NCBI GenBank assembly: GCA_015039465.1
Contig: MU130237.1
Location: 496,001 to 560,000, forward strand
Direction of reading: 5' to 3'
Source of the DNA: Phlegmacium glaucopus
Taxonomy: Eukaryota; Basidiomycota; Agaricomycetes; Agaricales; Cortinariaceae
Length of the DNA stretch: 64,000 nt
Positions within the stretch are counted from its first letter, which is position 1, and the number at the start of each line of letters is the position of its first letter. Below the pieces are notes generated by a model. That model did no database searches, was not told the origin of the DNA, and saw only the letters and a program-made list of their open reading frames with translations. This document shows, piece by piece, positions 48,901 through 61,759 of this stretch. The translations under genes and the position numbers were made by a program.

Positions 48901-49621
48901 ATGCTATTGATCTGGCAGCGGAGGAGACGGATGAAGAGAGTAGCAGCGAAGAATCTGAATCGAGCGAGTCTGAGACCGGAAGTGAAGACGAGTCCGATGA
49001 CTCGAATGGAGGATCTGGTTATGTGAACGGAAGGCCATCACCGTCGCAATCCATGAAGTCTCCACAGGGCAGCAAACATCACATCCACAGTAACTCTCAT
49101 CAGCGACCCACGTATCAGGTTCCTCGCCCATCACCACTCTCACCCCTACCTCAGCCTACAGTAGTACGAAAAAGATCATTTTCTCTAAGGAAAACAAAAT
49201 CCACAAATTTTCTTACCAGCTCGTCATCTTCGCGGCCCAGTGACGACCCCCCTCCTGTACCCCCTCTTCCACGTTCAAGGACCATTTATCAATCTGCCTC
49301 GCCCTCCAAACCCCTTCCGCTGAATCCTACCACACCGGATGCTGCGGACGAACCTCCCCCTCCTCTTCCTCCAAAGGACGCTCTTCCTGTACAACAACTG
49401 CCACCCCAACGCAATGCCTCTTCGTCAAAGACGGTACCTCCGAAGAAGAAGAAACCAGCACAGACGTTGAACCCGCCCGAACTTGAACACATTCCGAAGT
49501 TACTCCCTGTATTTGCCGAGATGGTGAGTAGTCAATCTTTATCGTTTACAACATATCGTTATAACACTTTCACGAATAGATGAGACCCTTACTACGTGTT
49601 AGACAACAGTCTTCTAGCTGA
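45948..49621 (+). CDS. PX-domain protein with PXB and DUF3818 (Lec1-like)
   Basis: Multi-exon. An N-terminal PX-associated region (LTPLRAHYLKKSLIQLQFARELDFI; PFLRYIFRQFVLTFPFM) is followed by a PX phosphoinositide-binding domain rebuilt over two introns. This reads EFIIRTRRSRYPDVFVSRRYGDFKTLASE and then LAKAHPEESIRLPPPKDRT. A long C-terminal domain (TREKNRLTLRSYLRSLF ... LKALKISNPISMIRSLPFL ... QSFYHFVHKVHSKGDELFDSLMRWIELF) corresponds to DUF3818. The tail is acidic/Ser-rich and then proline-rich (PPPVPPLPRSRT, PPPLPPKD), giving SH3-type ligands. Family members such as yeast Lec1 affect lipid and sterol organisation at membranes. The start lies 82 bp from the divergent P450. The last intron leaves a short terminal exon, MRPLLRVRQQSSS. 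Confidence 0.88.
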
Positions 49622-49790
49622 TATGATAAATTGTATTGATTATGATATGTATATGCTTATTGTTCGTCCTACTAACATCGGGTTACTGTACTGTATCTAT
49701 TCTGTACTAAAAGGACTACTTGTGTTGCTATCCTCATTCTGTATGAACGGTCGTAGATTGCCAATAAAATAGAACTATTAATAGTTTCTT

Positions 49791-52209
49791 TTACAAATCT
49801 CCAAATTCGACATCAAATTCTTCCTGCGAGACAACGCCTTTCCTTACTCGTTTTGCTAATCTTTCCTCACGAGCAAATTCGGCCCAATCGTCCTTGTCTT
49901 CATCATCGTCTGGGTCAAACTCTGACGCTTGCCTCTTCAGATGGTTATCTGTGTTGGCAGCCGCAGCAGATGGCTCTTGTGTTCTTAGTCGTTTTGCTTT
50001 GAGTTTTCTCTTCTCTCTTCGCTTTTCGCGTTCTTCTTGTTTTTTAGCTTTCACACTCCAAGCCGAGTTCTTTTGCTTTTTATCCGCTCGTTCAGACCGT
50101 AATGGCTCTCGTTCGACATTTGCGAGTTTGGTGGATTCTGCAACAGCGACTCGCTTCGCTTCTTGCGCTCGGTCAGCGTACGGGAAGGTGTCCCACTATA
50201 TGGAAAATTCTATCAGAAACAGTTTAACAGCTGTTTTAAACCAAGAAACATTTACAGATACTTCAGCGTCCTCCCAGTTTTCACGATCGACCGCTTTTAG
50301 CTCAGGCATCTTGGGAAGGCGCAATAGACCAAAACTTTTGGCTACACCGACCAAATCAAGATCTTTTACTCGGAAGATATAAGAGGCTTCGTGCTTGGAA
50401 TAGGCTTGGACAAACGATACAAAGGCTTTCATTCCCTGTTACGAAAGATAGACGGGGTTAAGTTTGAATTTGAGTCACTGAAAAGCAAAACTACCAAGTC
50501 ATGTATAGATCTATCAGTCTTTAGTATGGCCCGAATCTTGTTGAGATATGAATTAACGTTTGGGTCTTCTGGTCGAGTCTCTTCTTCCTGCTGCTGCTGG
50601 TTCTCGGTGATATATGGATGCTCTTTCAAAGGAATTTTTCGGATAGTAAGGAAATCTAGAAAAGTAGTGAGATATAGAGAATTATGGTAGAGAATTACGA
50701 ACCACAAAATGCCAACTCCCTTCCTGTCAGCAGAATCCAAGCTGTGCCAGTACGACCAGCACGAGCCGTTCGCCCACAGCGATGAGAGAATGATTTAGTA
50801 TCTGTGGGTGGGTCAAATTGAATGACAACATCGACATTTGGGATGTCGAGACCCCTGGCGGCTACGTCTGTTGTTAGAAGGATCGAGGGTGAAGAGGGTG
50901 AAGGAACAGCAGATGAGAAAGCGTCAAGAGTGCGAGTTCTTGCGGTAGGAGAAATGTTTCCGTGGAGGGAATAAAAGGTGGACCCATGGGGCGTTAACGG
51001 TGGGAGGACCTTGTAACGGCTATTGAAATGTGTAGATAAAGACGGAATAAAATTGTTCTCACCTTGTAAAAATAGTCAACGCATGCCCGTGTTGCGAAAT
51101 ATACAATGAAATGAGATGACTGTTTCTGTGATGTCTCATGTGAAATTATGCGTGTTAGCTGGATCAACTTCTCGGAAGATCGACAACTGATATAATAATT
51201 TTGCAAGCTGAGAATGTCAACACGTTAGTATTTGTACTTTGAGGGGGTAAACGGATAGAAAACCTGGCAGGCGTCCTTCTTTCTTCAATAACTTTAGAAT
51301 TATCCGATGACGACGTTGTCTTCAATTTTTTAGATTGGACCTTGACAACAATGCGAGCAGGATTCCGAAGGCCCACTCTGACGAGGTCGGAGAGAGCATC
51401 AGCATCAGTCATAGTAGCACTGAAGAGTCCCGTCCGGCGCTGTTTTGGCAGATGAGTTATTATGCGAGTGAGAGTAGCTTGAAACCCTAGATCCAGGAGA
51501 CTTGACAAAACGATCGGATTAATCCTGGAGTCAGTTTGTGGGAAGCTTACCGGTCTGCCTCGTCCAAGACCAAAACTTCTAATTCCTTGATGTTAACATG
51601 TTTTTTCCCTTTACCAAGAAGAAATTCTTCTATTCTTCCAGGAGTTCCAACGATAATTTCGGCCCCGGTGGACAAAAATCTTTGAATGTCTTGTGCAGGT
51701 GACGATTTTTCGGAAGAGACCAAGAGTAATGGCGGTGGATAAGCCGAAGCCGAGTCTGTAGTATTTGTTTCTGGTTGAGAGGAAAGAAACAGCGAAAAAA
51801 TAGAGTGAATTTGGGTCGCTAATTCACTAGGATCGAATAAGAAACAATGTCAATTGCACTCTGAACTTGGCATACCGTGTTGGGCTTATAACAAGTGCAC
51901 CGACTTCATCTCGTCTTAGCTTTGTCTCCCTCCGTATCAGACGCTCTATTATCGGAATCACAAATGCTAGAGTTTTGCCAGAGCCAGTCACAGCTTCTAC
52001 AACGACATCCTTATTTTTCAGAAAGAGGGGTATAGTCGAGGCTTGTACCGGTGTCATTTGAGGATAGCCCAGGGACTGAATGACATCTAAACTAGATAGA
52101 AATAAATGCAACAAATAGACCAAACGACTTTTAAATTAGCTTACATCCAATAAGTAAGAGGAACTGGAAGAGAAGTCCATGAGCCAGCAAAAGCATTGGG
52201 CGTGGACAT
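49791..52209 (-). CDS. DEAD-box RNA helicase Spb4 (DDX55)
   Basis: Multi-exon. The first exon [21 protein letters not shown] joins in phase to [19 protein letters not shown] (Q motif). Motif I is AVTGSGKT. Other motifs are Ib (GTPGR), II (VLDEADR), III (FSATM), IV-like ([14 protein letters not shown]), V ([12 protein letters not shown]) and VI ([11 protein letters not shown]). The Spb4 C-terminal region follows ([28 protein letters not shown]...[15 protein letters not shown]). A lysine-rich tail ends ...[12 protein letters not shown]. Spb4 works in the nucleolus on 60S ribosomal subunit assembly. The [16 protein letters not shown]...[12 protein letters not shown] block distinguishes Spb4/DDX55 from other DEAD-box proteins. 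Confidence 0.92.
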
Positions 52210-52327
52210 TGGTAGAAATGGAGATTGGCTCAAAAAGGAAACGGATGCTCCCAGTCCATACAATTGCAAACTATGTATCCACATGCGTAGATATGTTTAC
52301 TTGCTAAGAGTAATCTAATAACTATGC

Positions 52328-54307
<1,980 letters not shown>

Positions 54308-54616
54308 CTAGACAATGTAGACATTAACGACTGGTAAATTTAGGCGGTGACTAGCCTGCAACTTTGAGATGGAATATTATATGATTGACGATCAAAAAAT
54401 GTATTTATAGACAAACAGAGACCTACATACAGTACAGTGACTTAAAGTTCCTCTACATAATAGGATTTCGTGGTTTTGATTGCAATTTTAATATATATGG
54501 GATCCGGTTATCGATTAAATTCATAAAGATGGATCATAAAGAGTTTCTTGGGGAAGGTAGTAGAAAGATAATGCCATATAGGATGTGAGAAGGGAGGGAT
54601 ATCGTTTGTTCTGTTT
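54308..54616. other. Spacer upstream of the NDR kinase
   Basis: This 309-bp AT-rich gap lies between the NDR kinase start and the stop of the next minus-strand gene. It should include the kinase promoter. I see no gene or distinctive site. Confidence 0.45.
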
Positions 54617-55957
54617 TCATTGAGTTGACCACCGATTTTCCGCGTTGGGTTGATCGTAATATACATTGCCAGGTACATTTGCTGTATGGCTCACAAAATG
54701 GTAGCCCGGCGAAGGTGAAGCATTGAATGTTTGATAATTACTTGACATAGAATAACTTGAAGACGGTCTCGCGGGCTGCAATACCGAACTGTTCACTCCA
54801 TAGGGAGGCGACGATCCCTCTAACGAGAGAGAATCCTGTGAAACAAAACTTTGACTGTAATGGCTAGGACGCGAGTAAGTTGCTGGTGACCCTTGCTGTT
54901 GATACTGTCTCTGTGGACTGGAAGAATTGCGACCGCGAGGATATTTAGACTGATGATGGCGAATCTTTGTGAATGATGCACTTACGAATTATAGGGTGAG
55001 TAGGATGAATGTCCATGCTGCCCAGTAGTAGTTGGCGTAAGTTGAGCAGACACTGCTGAGCTAAAAGAGATGTCAGAACAACCATTCACCTTGCAATCAA
55101 ATCGTTGCATACTTGTAAAAGGCATGAGGATCATACTGAACATGTTTAACAGGCTGTTGTAATGGTGAGTGAGTCACTGGCTGAGTCTTTCCATATGCAA
55201 CAGACGGGTTGAAATCCAAACGAGGGACATATGATGATTGAAAATTATCGGGGGAAGGGGGATAGCCCGTCATTGGTCGTCCTTGAGGCACGAATCGGGG
55301 GCGGGACTGAACTGGTAGGGATTGACGTGGAGATTGACTTGGAGTGGTGTTATAAGGGTTGACATGATGTTGATAATGGTTATCATAAACAAAAGGCCGT
55401 GTGACAGGACTAGATTCAGGGGGCCAGGCTGGCGGTTGAGCTTCAGAATGTGGTGGCGGTGGGATAAGGTTGGCCCCTCTCTCGTGATTCGGTATTTGCG
55501 TAGAGTGAATAGGCACTGCTGTGGTTAATGATATATCGCCTTCTGAATGAATTCGTGATCTGAAGTGATCGCGATCGGGTGTTCCCGGGTAAACTGGTGC
55601 AGGATTCTCGCCAATTGTCAAAGAGGAGCTCTCGTTCCTTGGTTGATAAATGGCTGGTGGCTTATCTAGGTTTTTTCTTTGCTGACTTTTTTTCTCAATG
55701 CGTAGCGGTACAACAGAGGGCAGATCATTGATGATATCACGTTGCATGTAATGATTATTGTCGGTTGTTGGTGAGGTACTTGAACCTTCTGAAGGAAATG
55801 AGGCTTCGAAACTCGCAGGGTCATATTGAGGCCAACCATCTGGGTCGGTGTTGGATACTCGGGAAGCTTGGAGTGATAGGGCGGTAGCTTGGGTGATCTT
55901 TTGATCAAATTCTTGTTCAGAGTACGCAGGAGGCGGTAAAAGACAATCGGGATCCAT
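54617..55957 (-). CDS. Disordered orphan with PPAY motif
   Basis: Three or so exons encode about 400 residues starting MDPDCLLPPPAYSEQEFDQKI. The protein is almost wholly disordered, rich in Pro, Ser, Gln, Tyr and His, and ends ...YYDQPNAENRWSTQ. The near-N-terminal PPPAYSE is a PY motif, the ligand of WW domains in Rsp5/Nedd4-type ubiquitin ligases. A short amphipathic stretch follows (FDQKITQATALSLQASR) that could be a ubiquitin-interacting-type helix. I recognise no family. A Rsp5 substrate or adaptor is a reasonable guess but unproven. Confidence 0.7.
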
Positions 55958-56202
55958 GGTCGGCGACGGTTGGACGTAGGAGTTGGATGGCGAACTTAGT
56001 AAGGAGGTACATGGATCATGTCATGTATCAGCTGCCGTTTTGCGGGCGCCAGATCCTGAAATTAGTCACAACTACTGCAAACGTGATAAGTAGCAAAATG
56101 TGACAAGCGGATTAAATGTTTTCCAGTAGCTAAGCTATATACAGATGAGTGACAATTGAAAGTTCCTTGATTCCTTCCTGAACGTTGCATGTTTGATGGT
56201 TG

Positions 56203-58082
56203 TCAGACTTCAATCCCTTCTAGATTGGTTCCCTATAGTATAGAGTAAAAGACTGCAACCATGGACATCGAAGAGAACGACAAACCAATCTCGGGAGTCG
56301 TAAATAGACGTCGGTGCCTGGGATGCATATGGCAGTCAATCAAAGATAGATACTTGAATGAAAAAGAGAGAACGCCTACCACAACCATCCATGGAGACTA
56401 ATTCAAGGGACCCACCAAAGTATCTTGTAAAACCATTGATTAATCCGCTCAATGAAATATCAAAGCTACTCACGTTGCATAGATATAACTCATCGGTAAA
56501 CCAATACCAATCCGCTGGTGAAAGATTTCACTAGATTTTAGTGAGCCATTCACACTTTCAGCTCCAGCGCCTTGGCATCTTCCTACTTGTTCGTCTACGG
56601 TCGCTCGAAGGCCTTGTTTACTCAGACTTGCTGTACGAAGTGCACCCAAGCGCGAATCTTCCAGTCTCGTAGCGTTTCTGACATGAGAAAATGAGAAGAG
56701 GTCGGTGGGGCTGGATACGGGACTAAGTGCATCTCGCAATCCACCCCCTACCGAAATTAGAAAAACTCTGGAGTCAATTCCCGACCACTTACCTTGATCA
56801 GATATGCGGATTCCTACATCGTGCTCGCCAGCTACGATTGTAACCTGAATTGGAGGAAGCGAAGGTTTACCGTGATGCTTGACATATGTCGCACGCATTG
56901 ACTGCGGATATCATCAGATAAATGACAGGCGTCGTGCCAATCATGCCAAGCTCACATTTTTTAGGAGCTCAAAAATGATATATCTGCTTCGATATCAGTT
57001 TTTACCGACACTAACGGAGTCTTGAAGAACATACTCAAGATGCTCACGGATGTAGGCAAAGGTTGTATTTAGATGCCCTTCAATATGAACTTCAGGTTTT
57101 CGGGCTTCGCTGCCTTCATAGAGATCAGTGGACCAAAGTGCGCTTTCGCCCAATAGTCTAGTACATCGCTCAACGCTTCGCTTGACATTAAGGCCTGTGA
57201 ATATGATGCCGACGTGTGGTTCTCCATTTCTCTCCCTCCCGCGCCCCATAAACGCCTCTGACAGAGCAATATGGTGCTCCGCTAGAACTCGCCTAGATAT
57301 CCTGGATACAAGCATACGACGCATAAAAGAATCCAACTTATCGGGGCTGAGATAGGGGGAAGATAGAGATAGGCCCAAAGACAAATTTGGAATTACCGGT
57401 GCACTGTTATAACGTTAGTGAAGAAGGAAAACAGGGGTATGCAGAAGCCACTCAACTGTTCGCTTAAAAGAACAGCGATAAATTTACAGAACTTCTCATT
57501 CTCCTCCACAGTTGTGATTGCGGGATAACGGCGGAATCTAGAGTGACATTGAACACAACTGAAGCAAGTATTGAGCTGTCGACGCACTTCTCAAAGGCTG
57601 CCCAGTAAAGCTGAAAACAAAGAGTCTTTGCATTGGAGATACGCAACGAATCATGGGGATACGCACCTCGTATACTTTTGCGACGCCTTCTTGGGTAACG
57701 ACGACATAGGGCAACGCTTGGAGCTCACGCAAACGATGCGCTATTCGTATGGGCAGTTCGACACGAATATAATTAGCGCTCTAACAAACACATTCATATA
57801 ATCGAACCACTATGAACCTAAAGAAGAGCCTTGCCTTGAAGAGACGCTCTTCGTTCATAGAACGCCCAAAGTAGACCTGGTCGCAAGCATTAGCTTCGTG
57901 GCTTGCATAGACAGAGGACATACGAGTTGGCGTAAAGTAAGTCGTTTGGCTTCTTGGGATGCATATGACTCCAACTGCTTATTTTGATAGAAATGTAGCG
58001 CGGTAGATTCTCGTCGGAAAAACTGAAGGATATTGACTTTGTGAATGAGGGGTACTAAACGTCCATTGCCAGACTTCAACAT
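56203..58082 (-). CDS. Mitochondrial PDK/BCKDK-family protein kinase
   Basis: Many short exons. It starts MLKSGNGRLVPLIHKVNIL, a basic amphipathic leader suited to mitochondrial import; an upstream in-frame GTG is not used. The four-helix domain follows (ASQEAKRLTLRQLVYFGRSMNEERL, YIRVELPIRIAHRLRELQALPY, VYELYWAAFEKFRRYPAI), and then the GHKL ATPase domain with the N-box (YIIFELLKNSMRAT), DQGGGLRDAL, and GIGLPMSYIYATYFGGSLELVSMDG. Two final introns restore GTDVYLRLPRL and GTNLEGIEV. It phosphorylates pyruvate or branched-chain keto-acid dehydrogenase E1alpha. A long variable insert (about 65 residues, DLFSFSHVRNATRL to SSEIFHQR) sits in the ATP lid. PDK and BCKDK cannot be separated by eye. 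Confidence 0.9.
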
Positions 58083-58272
58083 TGTGATTTTAGGACCAAG
58101 GCACCATGAAGCCCACTGAAAGTGTTTTCGCACCAGGGTGGGTGTTTCGGGGGTGGTTGGAATGATTTGGTCGATTCAGTTCATGCTGATGTATAGTATA
58201 CTTACCTTGTCGTTATAACGTATTAGATAAATAAGCCAAATAAGGTAATATTCTGAGAGTCAGGCAATATTA

Positions 58273-59307
58273 TTACAATAGGCCTTCTGAGCGAAGAGCC
58301 CCCATTATCAAATAGGCTGACCGCTGATCTCTATCGACACCGACCCAGTCACCTTGCTTCCATTCTGGCGCGTCCTTACTATCCCAAGCGTAAGGATCGT
58401 CGTCGTTCACCTCAACTGATGTCTTGCCTCCTTTTTCTTCATCCTCACGATCCCATAACACATCTTCCCACTGAGCATCACTTATTGTCATTGCAACTGT
58501 CTTGGCATCCCTAATATTCGGTAAGATAGACGTTAGCAAATTGGAGAGGAGTTCAGATGTCCCATCGGCGATGGGCGAATGTAAGACTGGGAGAGGAAGA
58601 TATTCCGCCTGGTATATTAACAATCGGGTTTAATAAAAGACAGTTGTGCAAAATTCACCTCGAGAAGCATACCCTTCACCGCACCTCCTGCTAGTATAAC
58701 ATTGCCAAATCTGACGAGCCAATCACTGCCAATCGCACACACATGTCCATCAATCACCAACTGTTGTCCACTCGTTTGATTTCGTTGAATATTACTTGAA
58801 GAGGTTTGTCGCACTGGAATCCAGCGGGCCTTGATCTGGGCCAGCAACTGTTCTAACCCTCCAGGCGGCTTGAGAGTAAGAAAAGTATTTCGATAGTGTG
58901 AGTGGCCTTGAAGATATGCGGCCTCTTCTCCGGGTGGGGCCACCGCTAGAACCTCCGCCCTGCTGGGAGCTGCTGGATCCTCGAGGAGAATGAAAACGTT
59001 CTCATCCATGGTGAGCGCATATATGTTTCGTTCACAGGGAATTTGATATCCTGGGATTTGGCCGAGCATAGAACGGTATGATTTGAGGGAAAGATGCCAT
59101 TTCCCGCGATATTGAGCCTAGTTCATCGTCAGAGAATAAATTTACCTGTAGAATTTGCCGCTCACATTGTGATTGAGGGACAGATTATCCTTTATCAATT
59201 GAAGCCCTGTGGGAGGAGCATTTAGCCAGCGAGCTAATCTGTACGTTTTAATCAATGTTGCATGCAAAAGATCATGGAGTGGGTCAGTCCAACCCAGTGA
59301 AACCCAT
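58273..59307 (-). CDS. MED20: Mediator subunit 20
   Basis: Multi-exon. The 14-nt first exon (MGFTG, from 59307) joins across an intron to LARWLNAPPTGLQLI. Then come KWHLSLKSYRSMLGQIPGY and ERNIYALTMDENVFILLEDPAAP. The middle reads RNTFLTLKPPGGLEQLLAQIKARWIPVRQ. The block VIDGHVCAIGSDWLVRFGNVILAGGAVKGMLLEAEYLPLP is the family's TBP-like fold core. The acidic end (WDREDEEKGGKTSVEV...WVGVDRDQRSAYLIMGALRSEGLL) is fungal. MED20 sits with MED18 in the Mediator head and contacts RNA polymerase II. ORC4 is divergent, 216 bp upstream. Confidence 0.82.
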
Positions 59308-59523
59308 GCAGGTACCAGATAGCGACGAGTCTAGCCTCCCAAAGGCAGACTGTTATTCTGCTTGAACCTGTAGGAACTTTGGAAATGCGTACGGCGTAGG
59401 CGAACCTGCCAAAGATTGAACGCCCTTCGTGACTGAAGTGGTCACAGGAATTGCTACATCATGTGGTGTGACGACCGCGTTATAGGCCAAAGGAATATTA
59501 TTAACCACTAACTTTGAAACGCC

Positions 59524-61394
59524 ATGGCACCGAAACGAAAAGGCTCAACAGTTTTTGAAAATGAGGAGCAAGCTCCCAAACGCCGCCTTCGCTCGGGTCG
59601 AATCATCGAAACTTCTCCACTTCGTCTTGCCAAGGTTGTAAGCGCGTCGGCATCACTGGATGATTCGAATCCTCGAGTCAACTCTTTCACTTCGACAAAA
59701 TCTGCCATGAAAATTCCCCGTGTCGTCGATATCGAAGATGAATTAGACGAAAATCACGATGAGATATGTTTAACACCCCTCCAGCCATCGCAAGCCCACC
59801 TCCACTCTTGCCTGAATGCTCAGAAACGGGCCATTCTGCGTACACTTCAACATCCGAAAGAGAGTGACAACCTATCTGCTGTCAACGAAATCGCCACACG
59901 ACAGCTTGCGGACTTGATGGAAGGTACAATGATACGTGCCGAGGGAAATAGCTGTCTACTATTGGGTCCCCGGGGGAGTGGGAAATCTCGAGTCAGTGGT
60001 TCTCTCCCTCTATTACGCTGACTTAAATCATTACTTGCACAGCTGATTAAACTTTGCATTGACAATTTGAAAGCAAAGCCAATCGTCCTCAGGCTGAGCG
60101 GTTGGCTACAACCTACAGATCGACATGCCTTGCGGGAGATTGGTTTTCAACTCCTCCAACAGACCGGTCTATCTATTTTAGAGGATTCGGAAAATATGCC
60201 CTCGAATACCCGTGATGAAGGAGCAACGGAGGACGATGAAAACCCTTTCCTAGACTCGAGCGATACGCAAATTGAGCCTCCAGGTCCTTCGATATCGCTC
60301 CCGCCGTCGTCTCATTTACATACCCTGATACCCATACTCTCAACCTTGGATCGCCCAGTTATCGTCGTCCTAGATGCATTTGACCTTTTCGCCCTCCATC
60401 CCCGTCAATCCCTTTTGTATTGCCTGCTTGACACAGTTCAGAATTGTCGTGCGAGCTCTAGGAATCGAGGAATCGCAGTGATTGGCATTACCAACCGTGT
60501 AGATACCATACAGCTACTGGAAAAGAGAGTTAAAAGTCGCTTTTCCGGCAGAACAATACGCACAGCACCTCCTAATACTTTAGCTTACTGGACACAATTG
60601 GCAAGGGACATCCTACACACACCAGCCCTGGACTGCAACGACGAGTTTGAGGAGGACTGGAAGCAGCGGTGGACCGCAAGCGTCGATAAACTTCTTGCCG
60701 ATAAAGCTTTCTCGAATGTCTTGAATGAAACCTTTAGCATTACAAGGGATGTCAGAACCTTGGTCCGGATACTGGTACGAATAACTTCTCCACCATAACT
60801 ATTATTGTTTAACTCTATACAGACGACCGCAGTTCTTCAGTTAAATCCAACCGCGCCTTATCTTTCTCTCCGTTCAATTCTGGCTTCCGTGGAGTCGCAG
60901 CGCGCTCGACCACGCTACCCACATCTAATGAGTGCGTTAGACGACACTGTACTTTTACTAGTATTGATCATCCTAAGATATATCATATCCATCTATGTGC
61001 TTGCTGATCGCAAGTGTTCATGCGGATACTGCCGGACACTCTACCTTCACCTTTGAGATGCTCTTCAACAATTTTCAAGACCAAGCCCGTGCATCGACGT
61101 CAGCGCCTGTCCAAGTCAATGGTGGAAGTATTGGGATGGTTCGTTGTACGCGTCAAATATTCATGAATGTATGTTATTCAAGATCCTGCGTTACCATCCC
61201 ATTCATAACTACCCTAATAGGCATTTGAACATCTTGTAGCAGCAAGTCTGTTTATTGCTGTCGTCGCCCCTTCCTTTAATGTCGCGAAAGAGTTCTTAAA
61301 ATATAGATGCGCCGTGGAACGAGACTTGATCAAAGGGGCTGTTGAGAAATCGGGACAAGTCACTTTAAAGAAGTGGCTAAACAGAGCACAGTAG
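59524..61394 (+). CDS. ORC4: Origin recognition complex subunit 4
   Basis: Multi-exon. A basic, disordered N-terminus (MAPKRKGSTVFENEEQAPKRRLRSGR) precedes an AAA+ ATPase core: Walker A LLLGPRGSGKS, then LIKLCIDNLKAKPIVLRLSGWLQPTDRHAL, Walker B-like VIVVLDAFDLFALHPRQSLLYCLLD, sensor-1 AVIGITNRVD, and LLEKRVKSRFSGR. The winged-helix C-terminus includes HSTFTFEMLFNNFQDQ and AFEHLVAASLF, ending LKKWLNRAQ. ORC4 is part of the six-subunit complex that marks replication origins and loads MCM. The sensor and ...KRVKSRFS... block is diagnostic. The rest of the ORC is not in the window. Confidence 0.9.
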
Positions 61395-61759
61395 AATTCT
61401 CGCTCTACGTAGTAATGGACTGATTTGATGGAATGTATATTATACTGTAGCCTATTGTGATTGTAATCGGTGGAGGTGGAGGTGGCCAGAAATTTCGATC
61501 AATAAAATCTGCCAGTGAATGTAGCTTATTTTGCCTTCTGAAAGTTATAAATTTACGACCCAGCCCGCGCGTCAAACACCGATCAATAGGCAAAGGGACC
61601 ACTTAGACTCGGTGACTGAGGTTGTGCATTGTGCTGATAGGCAGAATCGATTTCATCTTGCCAGAACGATTGGGCTTCATCTGGATGGTAATTGTCATTT
61701 TCTTCTGAAAACACAATGGCGACTGAAAAATAAGTCTTCAGCTCATTCACTCTGATGCC
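61395..61759. other. Convergent 3' spacer
   Basis: This 365-bp gap lies between the stops of ORC4 and the minus-strand membrane orphan. There is no gene-like open frame. A short GGTGGAGGTGGAGGTGG stretch lies near 61468-61484. Confidence 0.45.
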
